Assembly: GCF_021191695.1 (NCBI RefSeq)
Contig: NZ_JAIWPT010000007.1
Span: 124,001-188,000 of the forward strand
DNA length: 64,000 bases
Direction of reading: 5' to 3'
DNA from: Proluteimonas luteida
GTDB taxonomy: Bacteria > Pseudomonadota > Gammaproteobacteria > Xanthomonadales > Xanthomonadaceae
The position numbers were made by a program, and so were the translations under genes. A model generated the notes under the pieces. That model did no database searches and had not been told where the DNA came from. It saw only the letters and a program-made list of their open reading frames with translations. Each line of letters opens with the position of its first letter. Position 1 is the first letter of the stretch. Below are positions 24,849 through 33,640 of the stretch, piece by piece.

Positions 24849-27800
24849 ATGCGACGGTGGTTGTGCAGGGGGCTGGCCTGCCTGGCGCTGACGATGTCAT
24901 TGTGCGCGGGTGCATCGGCGGACGATGGCGCAGGGCCACAGGTGCTGGTCCAGGTCGTCGCCAGCGATTTCGTGCTGCCGTCCAAGGTCGCGCGGCTCGA
25001 TGCGCTGGGTCGCGACCAAGGTGTCCGCTTCGAATACGTCCCGGTCGAGCGCGATGGCGCGGCCGCGCGCGTCGCCGGTGCGGATCTGGTGATCCTGGAT
25101 ACGCCGCGGCCGTCGGACGTCGAACGCGTGCAGTCGGTGCTGGGCGACGCGCTCGCCACCAGCGCTGCGCCATGGGTGCGCGTGGGTGGCGGTCCGCCCG
25201 CGTCCGGTGCGCTGGACGGAGCGCAGGCCCGGCGCATCGCGGGCTACTACGCGGGCGGCGGCGAAGCCAACTACCGGCACCTGGCCGACTATCTGCTGCA
25301 GTGGAAACGCGGCGGTGATCTCGATGCGGTTCCGGCGCCGCGGCCGATGCCGGACACCGGCTACTATCATCCGGCCGCCGGGGACATCTTCGACCGGCGC
25401 GCGGATTTCGCCGCGTGGCGGCAACGGCACGCGCCGGGGCCGGGCGTCGCGCTGCTGGTCTCCGCCGGCAGCGTGGCCGCGCTGCAGACCGCGCTGGTCG
25501 ACAAGGTGATCGAACGCGCGGCGGCGCACGGCATCGGCGCCTTCGGCGTGTGGTTCGACGACGACGATCCCGCGGCGCTGCGCGAAGCGCTCGACGGCCT
25601 CGGGGCCGTCGCGGTCGTCAACATGACCCATCTGCAGCAGGGCGGCTTGCGCGCGGCGGAATTCCTCGCGCTCGACGTGCCGGTGATCCAGGGCCTCAAC
25701 GCCCGCCAGCAGGACCCGGACGCCTGGCGCGCGGCCGCCAGCGGCGTGCCGGCATCGCTCGCGGCCACCTTCATCGCCGTGCCCGAGATCTGGGGCGCGA
25801 GCGATCCACTGGTGCTGGGCGCGGTGGCGCGCGGCGAGCAGGTCGCGATTCCCGAGCAGGTCGAGCTGCTGGCCGGCAGGCTGGCGCGCATCGCGGCCCT
25901 GCGCGCCGAGCCGGCGGCGGACAAGCGCCTGGCGCTGTTGTTCTGGAACTACCCCGCCGGCGAGAAGAACCTGTCGGCGTCGAACCTCAACCTGCCGCGC
26001 AGCATCGCCGCGCTGTCGCAGCGCCTGCGCGACGCAGGCTATCGCGTCGACGCCGCCAGCGAGCGCGAGATCGTGGACATGGGCCAGGCGATGCTCGGCG
26101 GCTACTACCGACCGGAAACGCTCGACGCGCTGCTGCGCGACGATCTCGCCGACAGCCTGCCCGTGGCGCGCTACCGGCAGTGGCTGGACACGCTGCCCCC
26201 GCCGCGGCGAGATGCGCTGCTGGCGCAGTGGGGCGATCCGGCGCGGCACGCGTCGGTGCGCACGATCGACGGCGAACCTGCGTTCGTGTTCCCGCGCGCG
26301 CGCCTGGGCGACCTGCTGCTGATGCCGCAGCCGCCACGCGCGGGCCGGATCGGCGAGGCCGCGCACGACCAGGAGGCGGTGCCCAGCCACTACTACCTGG
26401 CCGCGTACCTGTACCTGCGCGAGGGTTTCGCCGCGGACGCGCTGATCCATTTCGGTACCCACGGTACCCAGGAATGGACCCCGGGCAAGGACCGCGCGCT
26501 GTGGGCCGGCGATTACCCGTACCTGGCGGTCGGCGACGTGCCGGTGTTCTATCCCTACGTCCAGGACAACATCGGCGAGGCGATGCAGGCCAAGCGCCGC
26601 GGCCGCGCGGTCACGATCAGCCACCAGGTGCCGGCGTTCGCGCCGGCCGGCCTCTACGACGAGATGCGCGACCTGCATGCGCTGATCCACCAGTACCAGC
26701 AACTGGATGCGGGCGGCGTGCGCCTGCGCACCGGCGCGGCGATCGGCGAGGCGGCGCTCGCCGCGGGCATCGCCGGCGACATGGGCTGGGACCGGGCGGC
26801 GATCGCCGCCGACATCGACGGGTTCCTGCCGCTGTTGCACGACCACCTGCACGAGCTGGCGCGCAGCGCGATGCCGCTCGGCCTGCACACCTTCGGCGAG
26901 CCGGCTGCCGACGAGCACCGGCTCTCGACCGTGATGCAGCAGCTCGGTGCGCCGTTCTACGAGGCGCTGGGCCTGGATCCGGACGAAGTGTTCGCCGCGG
27001 ACTTCGCGGCGCTGGCGCAGAGCCTGCCCTACCGCACGCTTGCGCACCATCTGCACGGCGCGGGCCGGATCGAGGAAACCGGCCATCCCGCGCTGCGCGC
27101 GCAGCTTGCGCGTGCGCGCGAACTCGACGCCGCACTGCTCGACACCCAGGAAACCGAATCGCTGCTGCGCGGCCTGGCCGGTGGATTCGTGCCGCCGGGG
27201 CCGGGCGGGGATCCACTGCGCGATCCGGGCCTGCGCAGCGGCCGCAACCTGCACGCGCTCGAACCCGACAAGGTGCCCACGCCCGCCGCCTACGAGACCG
27301 GAGGCGAGGCCCTGCAGCAGTTGGTCGATGCCTACCGGCGCGACCATGGCGGCGACGCTCCGGCCAAGCTCGCCTTCAGCCTGTGGTCGTCGGAAACCAT
27401 CCGCCAGCTCGGCGTGCAGGAGGCGCAGGTGCTGCACGCGCTCGGCCTGCGGCCGGTGTGGGACGCGGGTGGCCGGCTGACCGCGCTGGAGATCATCCCG
27501 GCCTCGGAGCTGGGGCGCCCGCGCATCGATGTCGTGGTCCAGGCGACCAGCGTCTACCGCGACCAGTTCGATGGTTTCATGCGCCTGCTGGCCGCGGCCA
27601 TCGAGCGGCTGGCTGCCGAGGGCGATGCCGGCAATGCGGTCGCGCGCAACAGCGCCGCGGTCGCCGAGCGCCTGCGCGCGCAGGGCGTGGAGGCGGCGCG
27701 TGCGCAGGCGCTCTCGACGCTGCGCATCTTCAGCAACGCGCCCGGCGAGTACGGCAGCGACCTGAGCGGTGCGGTACTGGATGACGGCGAAGATGCCGCC

Positions 27801-28775
27801 AAGGACGACGCCACCCTGGCCGGCGTGTTCCTCTCGCGGCTGCAATACGGCTACGGCGCCAGCGAGCAGGGCGTTTCGGTCGAGGGCGCCAACGTCTTCG
27901 CCGAGCAGTTGCGCGGCGTGCAGGCCGCGGTGCTGTCGCGCTCGTCCAACACCCATGGCGTGCTGTCGACCGACCACCCCTTCGAGTACCTCGGCGGACT
28001 GTCGCTGGCGATCCGCCACCTCGACGGCGCCAGCCCCGCGCTGTACGTCAGCGACCTGCGCAGCGCCGCGCCGCGCACCACCGGCGCCGCCCAGTTCCTG
28101 GCCGCCGAGCTGCGCAGCCGGCAGCTCAACCCGCAGTGGATCGGTGCCATGCAGCAGGAGGGCTACGCCGGCACGCTGCAGGTGCTCGATGCGGTCAACA
28201 ACCTGTACGGCTGGCAGAGCACGGCGCCGGACGTGGTGCGCGACGCGCAGTGGCAGGCGATGCACGACACCTACGTGCGCGACGTGCGCCAGCTGGGTAT
28301 CGACCAGTGGTTCGAACGCGACAATCCGACCGCGCAGGCGCAGATGATCCAGCGCATGCGCGAGGCCATCGCGCGCGGCTACTGGCAGGCCGATGCCCGC
28401 ACCCGGGCCGAACTGGAGGCGCGGCTGCAGGCCATCGGGCAGGCGTTGTCGGCGACCGATACCACCGCGTCGGCAGCGCCTGCGCCCGGCTTCGGCACCA
28501 ACGCGCCTGACGTCCCTGCGCATCCCGCCGTTGCGGCGCCCGTGGTCGAGCCACCGGCGGACGCGGCAACCGCGCCGGAGCCGGCCGCTGCGCCGCCGCA
28601 GGTCCGCGGGCGGGTCATGCGCCAGGTCGAACCCCCGCCTGCGGTGCAGACCGGCTTGCGCGTGCCGGTGCTGTTGCTGCTGGCGCTGTGCCTCGTGGCC
28701 GGCGCCTGGCGACAACTTCGCGGCGGCCATCGCCGTATCCATTCCCTCTTCCCGGACAACCGGACAACGCAATGA
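24849..28775 (+). CDS. Exported, tail-anchored CobN/HmuS-like chelatase
   Basis: A 1308-residue member of the CobN / Mg-chelatase H family. Unlike cytoplasmic CobN it has an N-terminal signal peptide (residues 1-24, ASA/DD) and one C-terminal transmembrane helix (about 1272-1290) after a Pro/Ala-rich linker, so the enzyme body should face the periplasm. Family motifs are intact: HFGTHGTQEWTPGK (from H534), GRNLHALEPDKVPTPAAYETG, LWSSETIRQLGVQEAQVLHALGLRP, RIDVVVQATSVYRDQF, RIFSNAPGEYGSDL, and SSNTHGVLSTDHPFEYLGGLSLA. This architecture matches HmuS of the Bacteroidota hmuYRSTUV heme operons, and, as I recall, the Zur-controlled PA1922-PA1925 operon of Pseudomonas aeruginosa. It may insert or remove metal from a tetrapyrrole, or strip metal from a chelate; the direction cannot be told from sequence. 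There are no CobS/CobT AAA+ partners in the window. Confidence 0.88.
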   Translation: MRRWLCRGLACLALTMSLCAGASADDGAGPQVLVQVVASDFVLPSKVARLDALGRDQGVRFEYVPVERDGAAARVAGADLVILDTPRPSDVERVQSVLGDALATSAAPWVRVGGGPPASGALDGAQARRIAGYYAGGGEANYRHLADYLLQWKRGGDLDAVPAPRPMPDTGYYHPAAGDIFDRRADFAAWRQRHAPGPGVALLVSAGSVAALQTALVDKVIERAAAHGIGAFGVWFDDDDPAALREALDGLGAVAVVNMTHLQQGGLRAAEFLALDVPVIQGLNARQQDPDAWRAAASGVPASLAATFIAVPEIWGASDPLVLGAVARGEQVAIPEQVELLAGRLARIAALRAEPAADKRLALLFWNYPAGEKNLSASNLNLPRSIAALSQRLRDAGYRVDAASEREIVDMGQAMLGGYYRPETLDALLRDDLADSLPVARYRQWLDTLPPPRRDALLAQWGDPARHASVRTIDGEPAFVFPRARLGDLLLMPQPPRAGRIGEAAHDQEAVPSHYYLAAYLYLREGFAADALIHFGTHGTQEWTPGKDRALWAGDYPYLAVGDVPVFYPYVQDNIGEAMQAKRRGRAVTISHQVPAFAPAGLYDEMRDLHALIHQYQQLDAGGVRLRTGAAIGEAALAAGIAGDMGWDRAAIAADIDGFLPLLHDHLHELARSAMPLGLHTFGEPAADEHRLSTVMQQLGAPFYEALGLDPDEVFAADFAALAQSLPYRTLAHHLHGAGRIEETGHPALRAQLARARELDAALLDTQETESLLRGLAGGFVPPGPGGDPLRDPGLRSGRNLHALEPDKVPTPAAYETGGEALQQLVDAYRRDHGGDAPAKLAFSLWSSETIRQLGVQEAQVLHALGLRPVWDAGGRLTALEIIPASELGRPRIDVVVQATSVYRDQFDGFMRLLAAAIERLAAEGDAGNAVARNSAAVAERLRAQGVEAARAQALSTLRIFSNAPGEYGSDLSGAVLDDGEDAAKDDATLAGVFLSRLQYGYGASEQGVSVEGANVFAEQLRGVQAAVLSRSSNTHGVLSTDHPFEYLGGLSLAIRHLDGASPALYVSDLRSAAPRTTGAAQFLAAELRSRQLNPQWIGAMQQEGYAGTLQVLDAVNNLYGWQSTAPDVVRDAQWQAMHDTYVRDVRQLGIDQWFERDNPTAQAQMIQRMREAIARGYWQADARTRAELEARLQAIGQALSATDTTASAAPAPGFGTNAPDVPAHPAVAAPVVEPPADAATAPEPAAAPPQVRGRVMRQVEPPPAVQTGLRVPVLLLLALCLVAGAWRQLRGGHRRIHSLFPDNRTTQ

Positions 28776-29260
28776 ACATCCTCGAAGCTGGTCTCTACGA
28801 CCTCGCCCACCTGTTCCTGGTGCCGGTGCTGGTACTGATCCTCGCGTCGCTGGCCTACGCCTTCTTCGCACTCGGCGCGTTCCTGGTCGAGGCGCTGCAG
28901 CGCCGGCTCGGCAGCTACCGCTCGCGGCTGCAAGCCTTCCAGGCCCGCAGCGGCGGCAGCAGCGACGATCTCGAACTCTGGATCCTCAAGCGCCTGGAAT
29001 GGCTGCGGGTGACCTCGCGCATCGCGCCGATGCTCGGCTTGGTCGCGACCATGATCCCGATGGGACCGGCATTGCTCGCCCTGACCCGAAACGACGCACA
29101 GGGGGTCGGCGAGAACCTGGTCGTCGCGTTCTCGTCGGTGATCCTGGCGTTGATCGCGGCCAGCATCACCTTCCTGGTGCTGACCATCCGCCGGCGCTGG
29201 CTGCTGCAGGAACTGCGCGATATCGAGCGCGCCCGGGACGCCGGCGGAGTGGCCGGCTGA
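28772..29260 (+). CDS. MotA/TolQ/ExbB-family proton-channel protein (HmuU-like)
   Basis: A 162-residue inner-membrane protein with three predicted helices: about 10-38 (AHLFLVPVLVLILASLAYAFFALGAFLV), about 85-108 (RIAPMLGLVATMIPMGPALLAL, the ExbB/TolQ-type pore segment with a Gly and Pro) and about 118-142 (VAFSSVILALIAASITFLVLTI). The start overlaps the CobN-like stop by 4 nt (ATGA) and the next gene overlaps its own stop, so the three proteins should be made together. It likely couples proton flow to the receptor or to the chelatase. It is short compared with true ExbB. Confidence 0.85.
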   Translation: MNILEAGLYDLAHLFLVPVLVLILASLAYAFFALGAFLVEALQRRLGSYRSRLQAFQARSGGSSDDLELWILKRLEWLRVTSRIAPMLGLVATMIPMGPALLALTRNDAQGVGENLVVAFSSVILALIAASITFLVLTIRRRWLLQELRDIERARDAGGVAG

Positions 29261-29589
29261 TGCGCTTCCTCGAACACGACGAGGCCGACGACCCGATCCT
29301 GTCGGTGGTCAACCTGATCGACCTGTTCCTGGTGGTCATCGGCATCCTGATGATCGTCATCGTGCGCAACCCGCTCAACCCCTTCGCCAGCGAACGGGTG
29401 ACGGTGATCGAGAACCCCGGCGCCGCGGACATGCGCATCACCGTCAAGGACGGCGAGGAACTGACCCGCTACGAGTCCACCGGCGAGATCGGAGAAGGTG
29501 GCGGCGTACGCGCCGGCGTCACCTACCGGCTGCCGGACGGACGCATGGTGTACGTGCCCGAGGGCGGCGGGCAGGCGGAGGCGGAGTGA
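29260..29589 (+). CDS. DUF2149 protein (HmuV-like)
   Basis: A 109-residue protein: a short cytoplasmic start (MRFLEHDEADDPILSVVNLIDLF), one transmembrane helix (about 22-36, FLVVIGILMIVIV) and a small periplasmic domain. The topology is like ExbD/TolR: the acidic NLIDLF segment sits at the start of the helix where ExbD carries its proton-carrying Asp. This is the DUF2149 family, which occurs beside CobN-like and MotA/ExbB-like genes. It probably forms the ExbD-like partner of the upstream channel. Its ATG overlaps the previous stop (TGATG). Confidence 0.85.
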   Translation: MRFLEHDEADDPILSVVNLIDLFLVVIGILMIVIVRNPLNPFASERVTVIENPGAADMRITVKDGEELTRYESTGEIGEGGGVRAGVTYRLPDGRMVYVPEGGGQAEAE

Positions 29590-29635
29590 CTGCGCGGCGC
29601 CTGCCGATGCCGCGCCGGCGGACGGCGACAGTGCG

Positions 29636-31363
29636 TCAGCGCACCCCGTGCATCCAGCGCCGCACCAGCGGCGCCAGCACGAAGTAGGCGATGCCCGAGC
29701 CGACACCGATCCACAGCATCAGCTGGAACAGTTCGCCGTACTTCGCCGCGGCCGCCGCCATGTCCAGCACCTCGCCTTCCAGTACGTCCATCGAGGTCAG
29801 TTTGCCGAACTGTGCGGCCAGCACCTCCGAGTACGCGGTCGCCAGCCAGAACGCCCCCATCATCAGCCCGACCACGCGCGTGACCGACAGCTGGGTCACC
29901 GCCGACAGGCCGATCGGCGACAGGCACATCTCGCCCAGTTCCAGCAGGAAGTAGGCCAGCACCAGCCACCAGACGCTGGCCAGCACCCCGCCGCCGGCCG
30001 ACTGCGCGGCCAGCATCAGCGGCACGAACGCCAGGCCGGCGAACACCAGTCCGATCGCCATCTTCGCCGGCTTGCTCGGATTGAGGCCGCGCCGGTCCAG
30101 CCACGGCCACAGCCACGAGAACACCGGCGCCAGCACCACGATGAAGAACGCGCCGAGGAAGGTCAGCGAGCCCGCGGTCTGCGGCACCAGCACCACGTCG
30201 TGGACCAGCGCGACCGCCAGCGCGGCCACCATCGCGACGACCGCGGCCCTGGCCAGCCCGGCATTGCCGCGGTCGCTGGCGCGCAACGCGGTCACCATCA
30301 GCAGCGGGCTGCCGGCCAGCGCGAAGATCGCCCACGGGATGCCGGGCTGGTAGCCGCCGGGGGTCAGGCCGAACAGGTCCTTGGTCAGCATGCGGTCGGT
30401 GAACGTGACCCAGGAGCCGTAGGTCTGCTCGTACAGGGTGAAGAAGATCAGCACGCCGACGATCAGCAGCACCAGCGCGAGCATCTGCTGGCGCTCGACC
30501 TTCGTGCAATGGCGCACCAGGAACCAGACGAACCAGGCCGCCAGTGCGACGGCGATCAGGTGCATCGCCCCGTGCACGGTCCAGGTGCGCTGGATCAGTT
30601 GCCACACCACCAGCGCGCCGGCGAAGCTGCCCAGATAGATCCACCATTCGCGCGACAGCGGACCGACGCGCTGGCGCAGCTTCTCCGGGTCGTTGGGCTC
30701 TGCGTGGCCGTACAGGTACTTCTGGCCCCAGACGAACACGATCAGGCCGGCGACCATGCCGATGCCCGCGGCGCCGAAGCCGTACTTCCAGCCATAGGTT
30801 TCGCCGAGGAACGCGCAGACCAGGCTGGCGAACAGCGCGCCGACGTTGATGCCGGCATAGAACAGGGTGAAGCCCGAATCCCGGCGCGGGTCGTCGGGCG
30901 CATAGAGCTTGCCGACGATCGTCGAGATGTTGGGCTTGAGGAAGCCCACGCCCATGATGATCAGCGCCAGCGACAGGTAGAACACCTGTAGCGCGGCGGT
31001 GTCGCGGACCACCACGCCGTCGACGATGCGCGCCTGCTCGCCCTCGTATGCCATGCCCAGGTGCCCGAGCACCAGCAGCACGCCACCGAGCACCACCGCC
31101 TTGCGCATGCCCAGGTAGCGGTCGGCCAGCAGCCCGCCGATCACCGGTACCGCGTAGACCAGGCCGCCGTAGGCGCCGAGCAGGTCGTAGCCGGCGTCGT
31201 CGCCGAACAGGTGGTACTTGAGGATGTACAGCAGCAGCAGCGCCTTCATCCCGTAGAACGAGAAGCGTTCCCACATCTCGGTGAAGAAGCAGACGAAGAC
31301 GCCCTTGGGGTGGCCGAGGAAGTCGGTGCCGGCGCCGTCGCCGGAAGGAATGGCTGCGCCCAA
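29636..31363 (-). CDS. POT-family proton-coupled oligopeptide transporter
   Basis: A 575-residue inner-membrane symporter of di- and tripeptides, with about 14 helices. The E-x-x-E-R signature of helix 1 (FFTEMWERFSFYGMKALL) and the helix 4-5 region LALIIMGVGFLKPNISTIVG with FYAGINVGALFA are diagnostic. The TTG at 31363 is preferred as start: GGAG lies 8 nt upstream, and a good promoter ends 30 nt before it, ruling out longer versions. It is divergent from the tandem S9 peptidases, which could supply its substrates. Confidence 0.9.
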   Translation of the reverse strand: MGAAIPSGDGAGTDFLGHPKGVFVCFFTEMWERFSFYGMKALLLLYILKYHLFGDDAGYDLLGAYGGLVYAVPVIGGLLADRYLGMRKAVVLGGVLLVLGHLGMAYEGEQARIVDGVVVRDTAALQVFYLSLALIIMGVGFLKPNISTIVGKLYAPDDPRRDSGFTLFYAGINVGALFASLVCAFLGETYGWKYGFGAAGIGMVAGLIVFVWGQKYLYGHAEPNDPEKLRQRVGPLSREWWIYLGSFAGALVVWQLIQRTWTVHGAMHLIAVALAAWFVWFLVRHCTKVERQQMLALVLLIVGVLIFFTLYEQTYGSWVTFTDRMLTKDLFGLTPGGYQPGIPWAIFALAGSPLLMVTALRASDRGNAGLARAAVVAMVAALAVALVHDVVLVPQTAGSLTFLGAFFIVVLAPVFSWLWPWLDRRGLNPSKPAKMAIGLVFAGLAFVPLMLAAQSAGGGVLASVWWLVLAYFLLELGEMCLSPIGLSAVTQLSVTRVVGLMMGAFWLATAYSEVLAAQFGKLTSMDVLEGEVLDMAAAAAKYGELFQLMLWIGVGSGIAYFVLAPLVRRWMHGVR

Positions 31364-31393
31364 GGCCCGTGCTCCGGCTCGATCGAAGGCGCG

Positions 31394-31421
31394 AGTATAG
31401 GCCCGTGCCACCATCCGGCAA
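31394..31421 (-). promoter_or_regulatory. Promoter of the POT transporter gene
   Basis: Minus strand -35 TTGCCG (31416-31421) and -10 TATACT (31394-31399) with a 16-bp spacer, 30 bp upstream of the TTG start. Confidence 0.6.
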
Positions 31422-31547
31422 CATGACGGAAGGCACGCCGGACGGCCCGGGGCTGGGCTAGTATCCGCCTGACCGCCTTTCCCGGGGAGCGTCCGTCCGG
31501 ACGCGTGGAGGGCGGTTTTCGACAACATCCTCAAAGGGGGAGACAAC

Positions 31548-33515
31548 ATGATCCGCAAGGGATTGCAGTGGCTGTGCATGGTGATGGTGCTGGCGGCCTG
31601 CCTGGACCTGCATGCGCAGGTCGACCTGGCGCCGTTCGTCGAGGAAGACGGCATCCGCGACATCAAGATCTCGCCGACCGGCGAGTACTACGCGGTGACG
31701 TTGCCGCTGGGCGACCGCACCGCCGTGGGCATCATGCGCCGCGCGGACCGGACGATCGCGGGCAGCTTCCGCCTGCCGAAGAACACCCATGTCGCCGACT
31801 TCTGGTGGGCCAACGACGAGCGTCTGGTGTTCGGCCTGGCAGAGCGTTTCGGCTCGCGCGATTTTCCGTCGGCGACCGGCGAACTGTATGGCATGAACGT
31901 CGACGGCGGCCGCGCGCAGTTGCTGGTCGGCTGGCGCGTGCAGGGCACCCAGACCGGCACGCGCATCCAGAGCGGTGCCAAGGAAGAGTTCGTCCATGCC
32001 TGGCCGATCGACCTGCTGCCGGACGACCCGCGCAACATCCTGGTGTCGGTCTCTCCGTTCACCCGGGACCCGGTGAGCCGGGTCGATCGCATGGACGTCT
32101 ATACCGGCCGGCGCACGACGGTGGCGACGGTGCCCGTCAATCGCGCGAGTTTCCTGACCGACCATGCCGGCGAAGTCCGGTTCGCGGTCGGCGCGCGCGC
32201 CGACAACCTCAGCCGTCTCTACTACCGCGACGGACGCGGCGCGGACTGGCAGCTGATCAACGACGAGCGCACCAGCGGCCGCCTGGAATCGCCGGTCGGC
32301 TTCTCCGGCGACGATCGCAAGGCCTACCTGCGCGTGTCCCAGCCCAGCGGGCCGGATGCGATCGTCGAGCTGGACGTCGCCAGCGGCGAACGGCGGGAAC
32401 TGCTGCGCGACGCGCTGGTCGACCCGGAGATCGTCTACCGGCCGGGCACTTCCACGCCGGTCGGCGTGCGCTACCTCGGCGCGACGCCGCGACTGGTGTT
32501 CTTCGACGAAGCGTCCGAGGACGCGCGGCTCGGGCGCATGTTCGAGAAGGCCTTCCCCGGACAGGTCGTCAGGATCGCGTCGGCGACCCGCGATGCCTCG
32601 GTCAAGCTGTTGCTTGCGACCAGCGATGTCGATCCGGGCAGTTTCTTCACCTACGATGCGCCGACCAAGAAGGCCGATTTCGCGCTCGCGCGCCGCAACC
32701 AGGTCGATCCCGAGCGGATGGCACCGATGCAGGGCGTCTCGCTGCCGGCACGCGACGGCCTGATGCTGCATGGCTATCTCACCCGGCCGGCGTCCGCAGC
32801 CGCGGACCGGCCGTTGCCGCTCGTCGTCCTTCCGCACGGCGGGCCGTTCGGCATCTTCGACGACTGGGCGTTCGATCCCGACGTGCAGTTGCTGGCGCAG
32901 GCCGGCTATGCGGTGCTGCAGCTCAACTTCCGTGGCTCGGGCAACTACGGCCGCAGCTTCCGCCAGGCCGGCGCGCGCCAGTGGGGCGGCACCATGCAGG
33001 ACGACCTGACCGACGCGACGCGCTGGGCGATCGAACAGGGCCACGCCGACCCGCAGCGCATCTGCATCTACGGCGGCAGCTACGGCGGCTATGCCGCGCT
33101 GATGGGGGTGGCCAGGGAGCCGGACCTGTACCGCTGTGCAGTCGGCTACGTGGGCGTCTACGACCTGCCGCTGATGCGCAGCCAGGACCGGCGCGGCGGC
33201 ATGTGGCTGCGCACCTGGGTGGACGAATGGGTCGGCAACGACGTGCAGCGGCTCGGCGAGACCTCGCCGACGCGGCTTGCCGGCCGGATCCGGGCGCCGG
33301 TGCTGCTGGTCGCCGGCGGCGAGGACGAGATCGCGCCGGTCGAGCACACCCGGCGCATGGAGCGCGCGCTGCGCGGCGCCGGCGTGCCGGTGGAGACGAT
33401 GTACGTGGACAACGAAGGCCACGGCTTCTACAAGCCCGAGAACCGGCGCGCCTACTACACCCGGCTGCTCGCGTTCCTGTCGACGCACCTGGGCGGCGCG
33501 ACCGCCGCGGAGTGA
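31548..33515 (+). CDS. Exported S9 family (prolyl-oligopeptidase-like) peptidase, copy A
   Basis: A 655-residue serine peptidase with a signal peptide (MIRKGLQWLCMVMVLAACLDLHAQ; the Cys could also be lipidated). A seven-bladed propeller-like N-terminal half is followed by an alpha/beta-hydrolase domain with S511 (GGSYGGYA), D593 (GGEDEIAP) and H625 (NEGHGF). HGGPFG marks the oxyanion region. It should cleave short peptides in the periplasm or outside. It is the first of two tandem paralogues; copy B follows after 125 bp. It is divergent from the POT importer, suggesting a shared peptide-use role. Confidence 0.9.
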   Translation: MIRKGLQWLCMVMVLAACLDLHAQVDLAPFVEEDGIRDIKISPTGEYYAVTLPLGDRTAVGIMRRADRTIAGSFRLPKNTHVADFWWANDERLVFGLAERFGSRDFPSATGELYGMNVDGGRAQLLVGWRVQGTQTGTRIQSGAKEEFVHAWPIDLLPDDPRNILVSVSPFTRDPVSRVDRMDVYTGRRTTVATVPVNRASFLTDHAGEVRFAVGARADNLSRLYYRDGRGADWQLINDERTSGRLESPVGFSGDDRKAYLRVSQPSGPDAIVELDVASGERRELLRDALVDPEIVYRPGTSTPVGVRYLGATPRLVFFDEASEDARLGRMFEKAFPGQVVRIASATRDASVKLLLATSDVDPGSFFTYDAPTKKADFALARRNQVDPERMAPMQGVSLPARDGLMLHGYLTRPASAAADRPLPLVVLPHGGPFGIFDDWAFDPDVQLLAQAGYAVLQLNFRGSGNYGRSFRQAGARQWGGTMQDDLTDATRWAIEQGHADPQRICIYGGSYGGYAALMGVAREPDLYRCAVGYVGVYDLPLMRSQDRRGGMWLRTWVDEWVGNDVQRLGETSPTRLAGRIRAPVLLVAGGEDEIAPVEHTRRMERALRGAGVPVETMYVDNEGHGFYKPENRRAYYTRLLAFLSTHLGGATAAE

Positions 33516-33548
33516 GGGAATCCGGCGCCGCCTTGCCACTGCGGCTGC
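33411..33548 (+). repeat. Near-identical 3' segment of S9 paralogues (first copy)
   Basis: It aligns without gaps to 35507-35644. The first ~85 bp are identical, and about five mismatches fall in the rest, which extends past the stop codon into the spacer. The genes just upstream of this stretch are clearly more diverged. Confidence 0.85.
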
Positions 33549-33640
33549 GCCCGATGTCTGCAACAGACCGACTGGCACGCCTTGGTGCCTGCGGTGCGCA
33601 CCGTAGGCGAGGGCGTCGGCAGGCGCCCGGGAGGGAAGGG

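Noticed and set aside
24897-28871. Long open frame (over 1300 codons) antisense to the CobN-like gene
   Set aside because: It mirrors the codon structure of the sense gene in GC-rich DNA. Its translation is low-complexity Arg/Gln/His-rich with no motif, while the sense frame has conserved CobN motifs.
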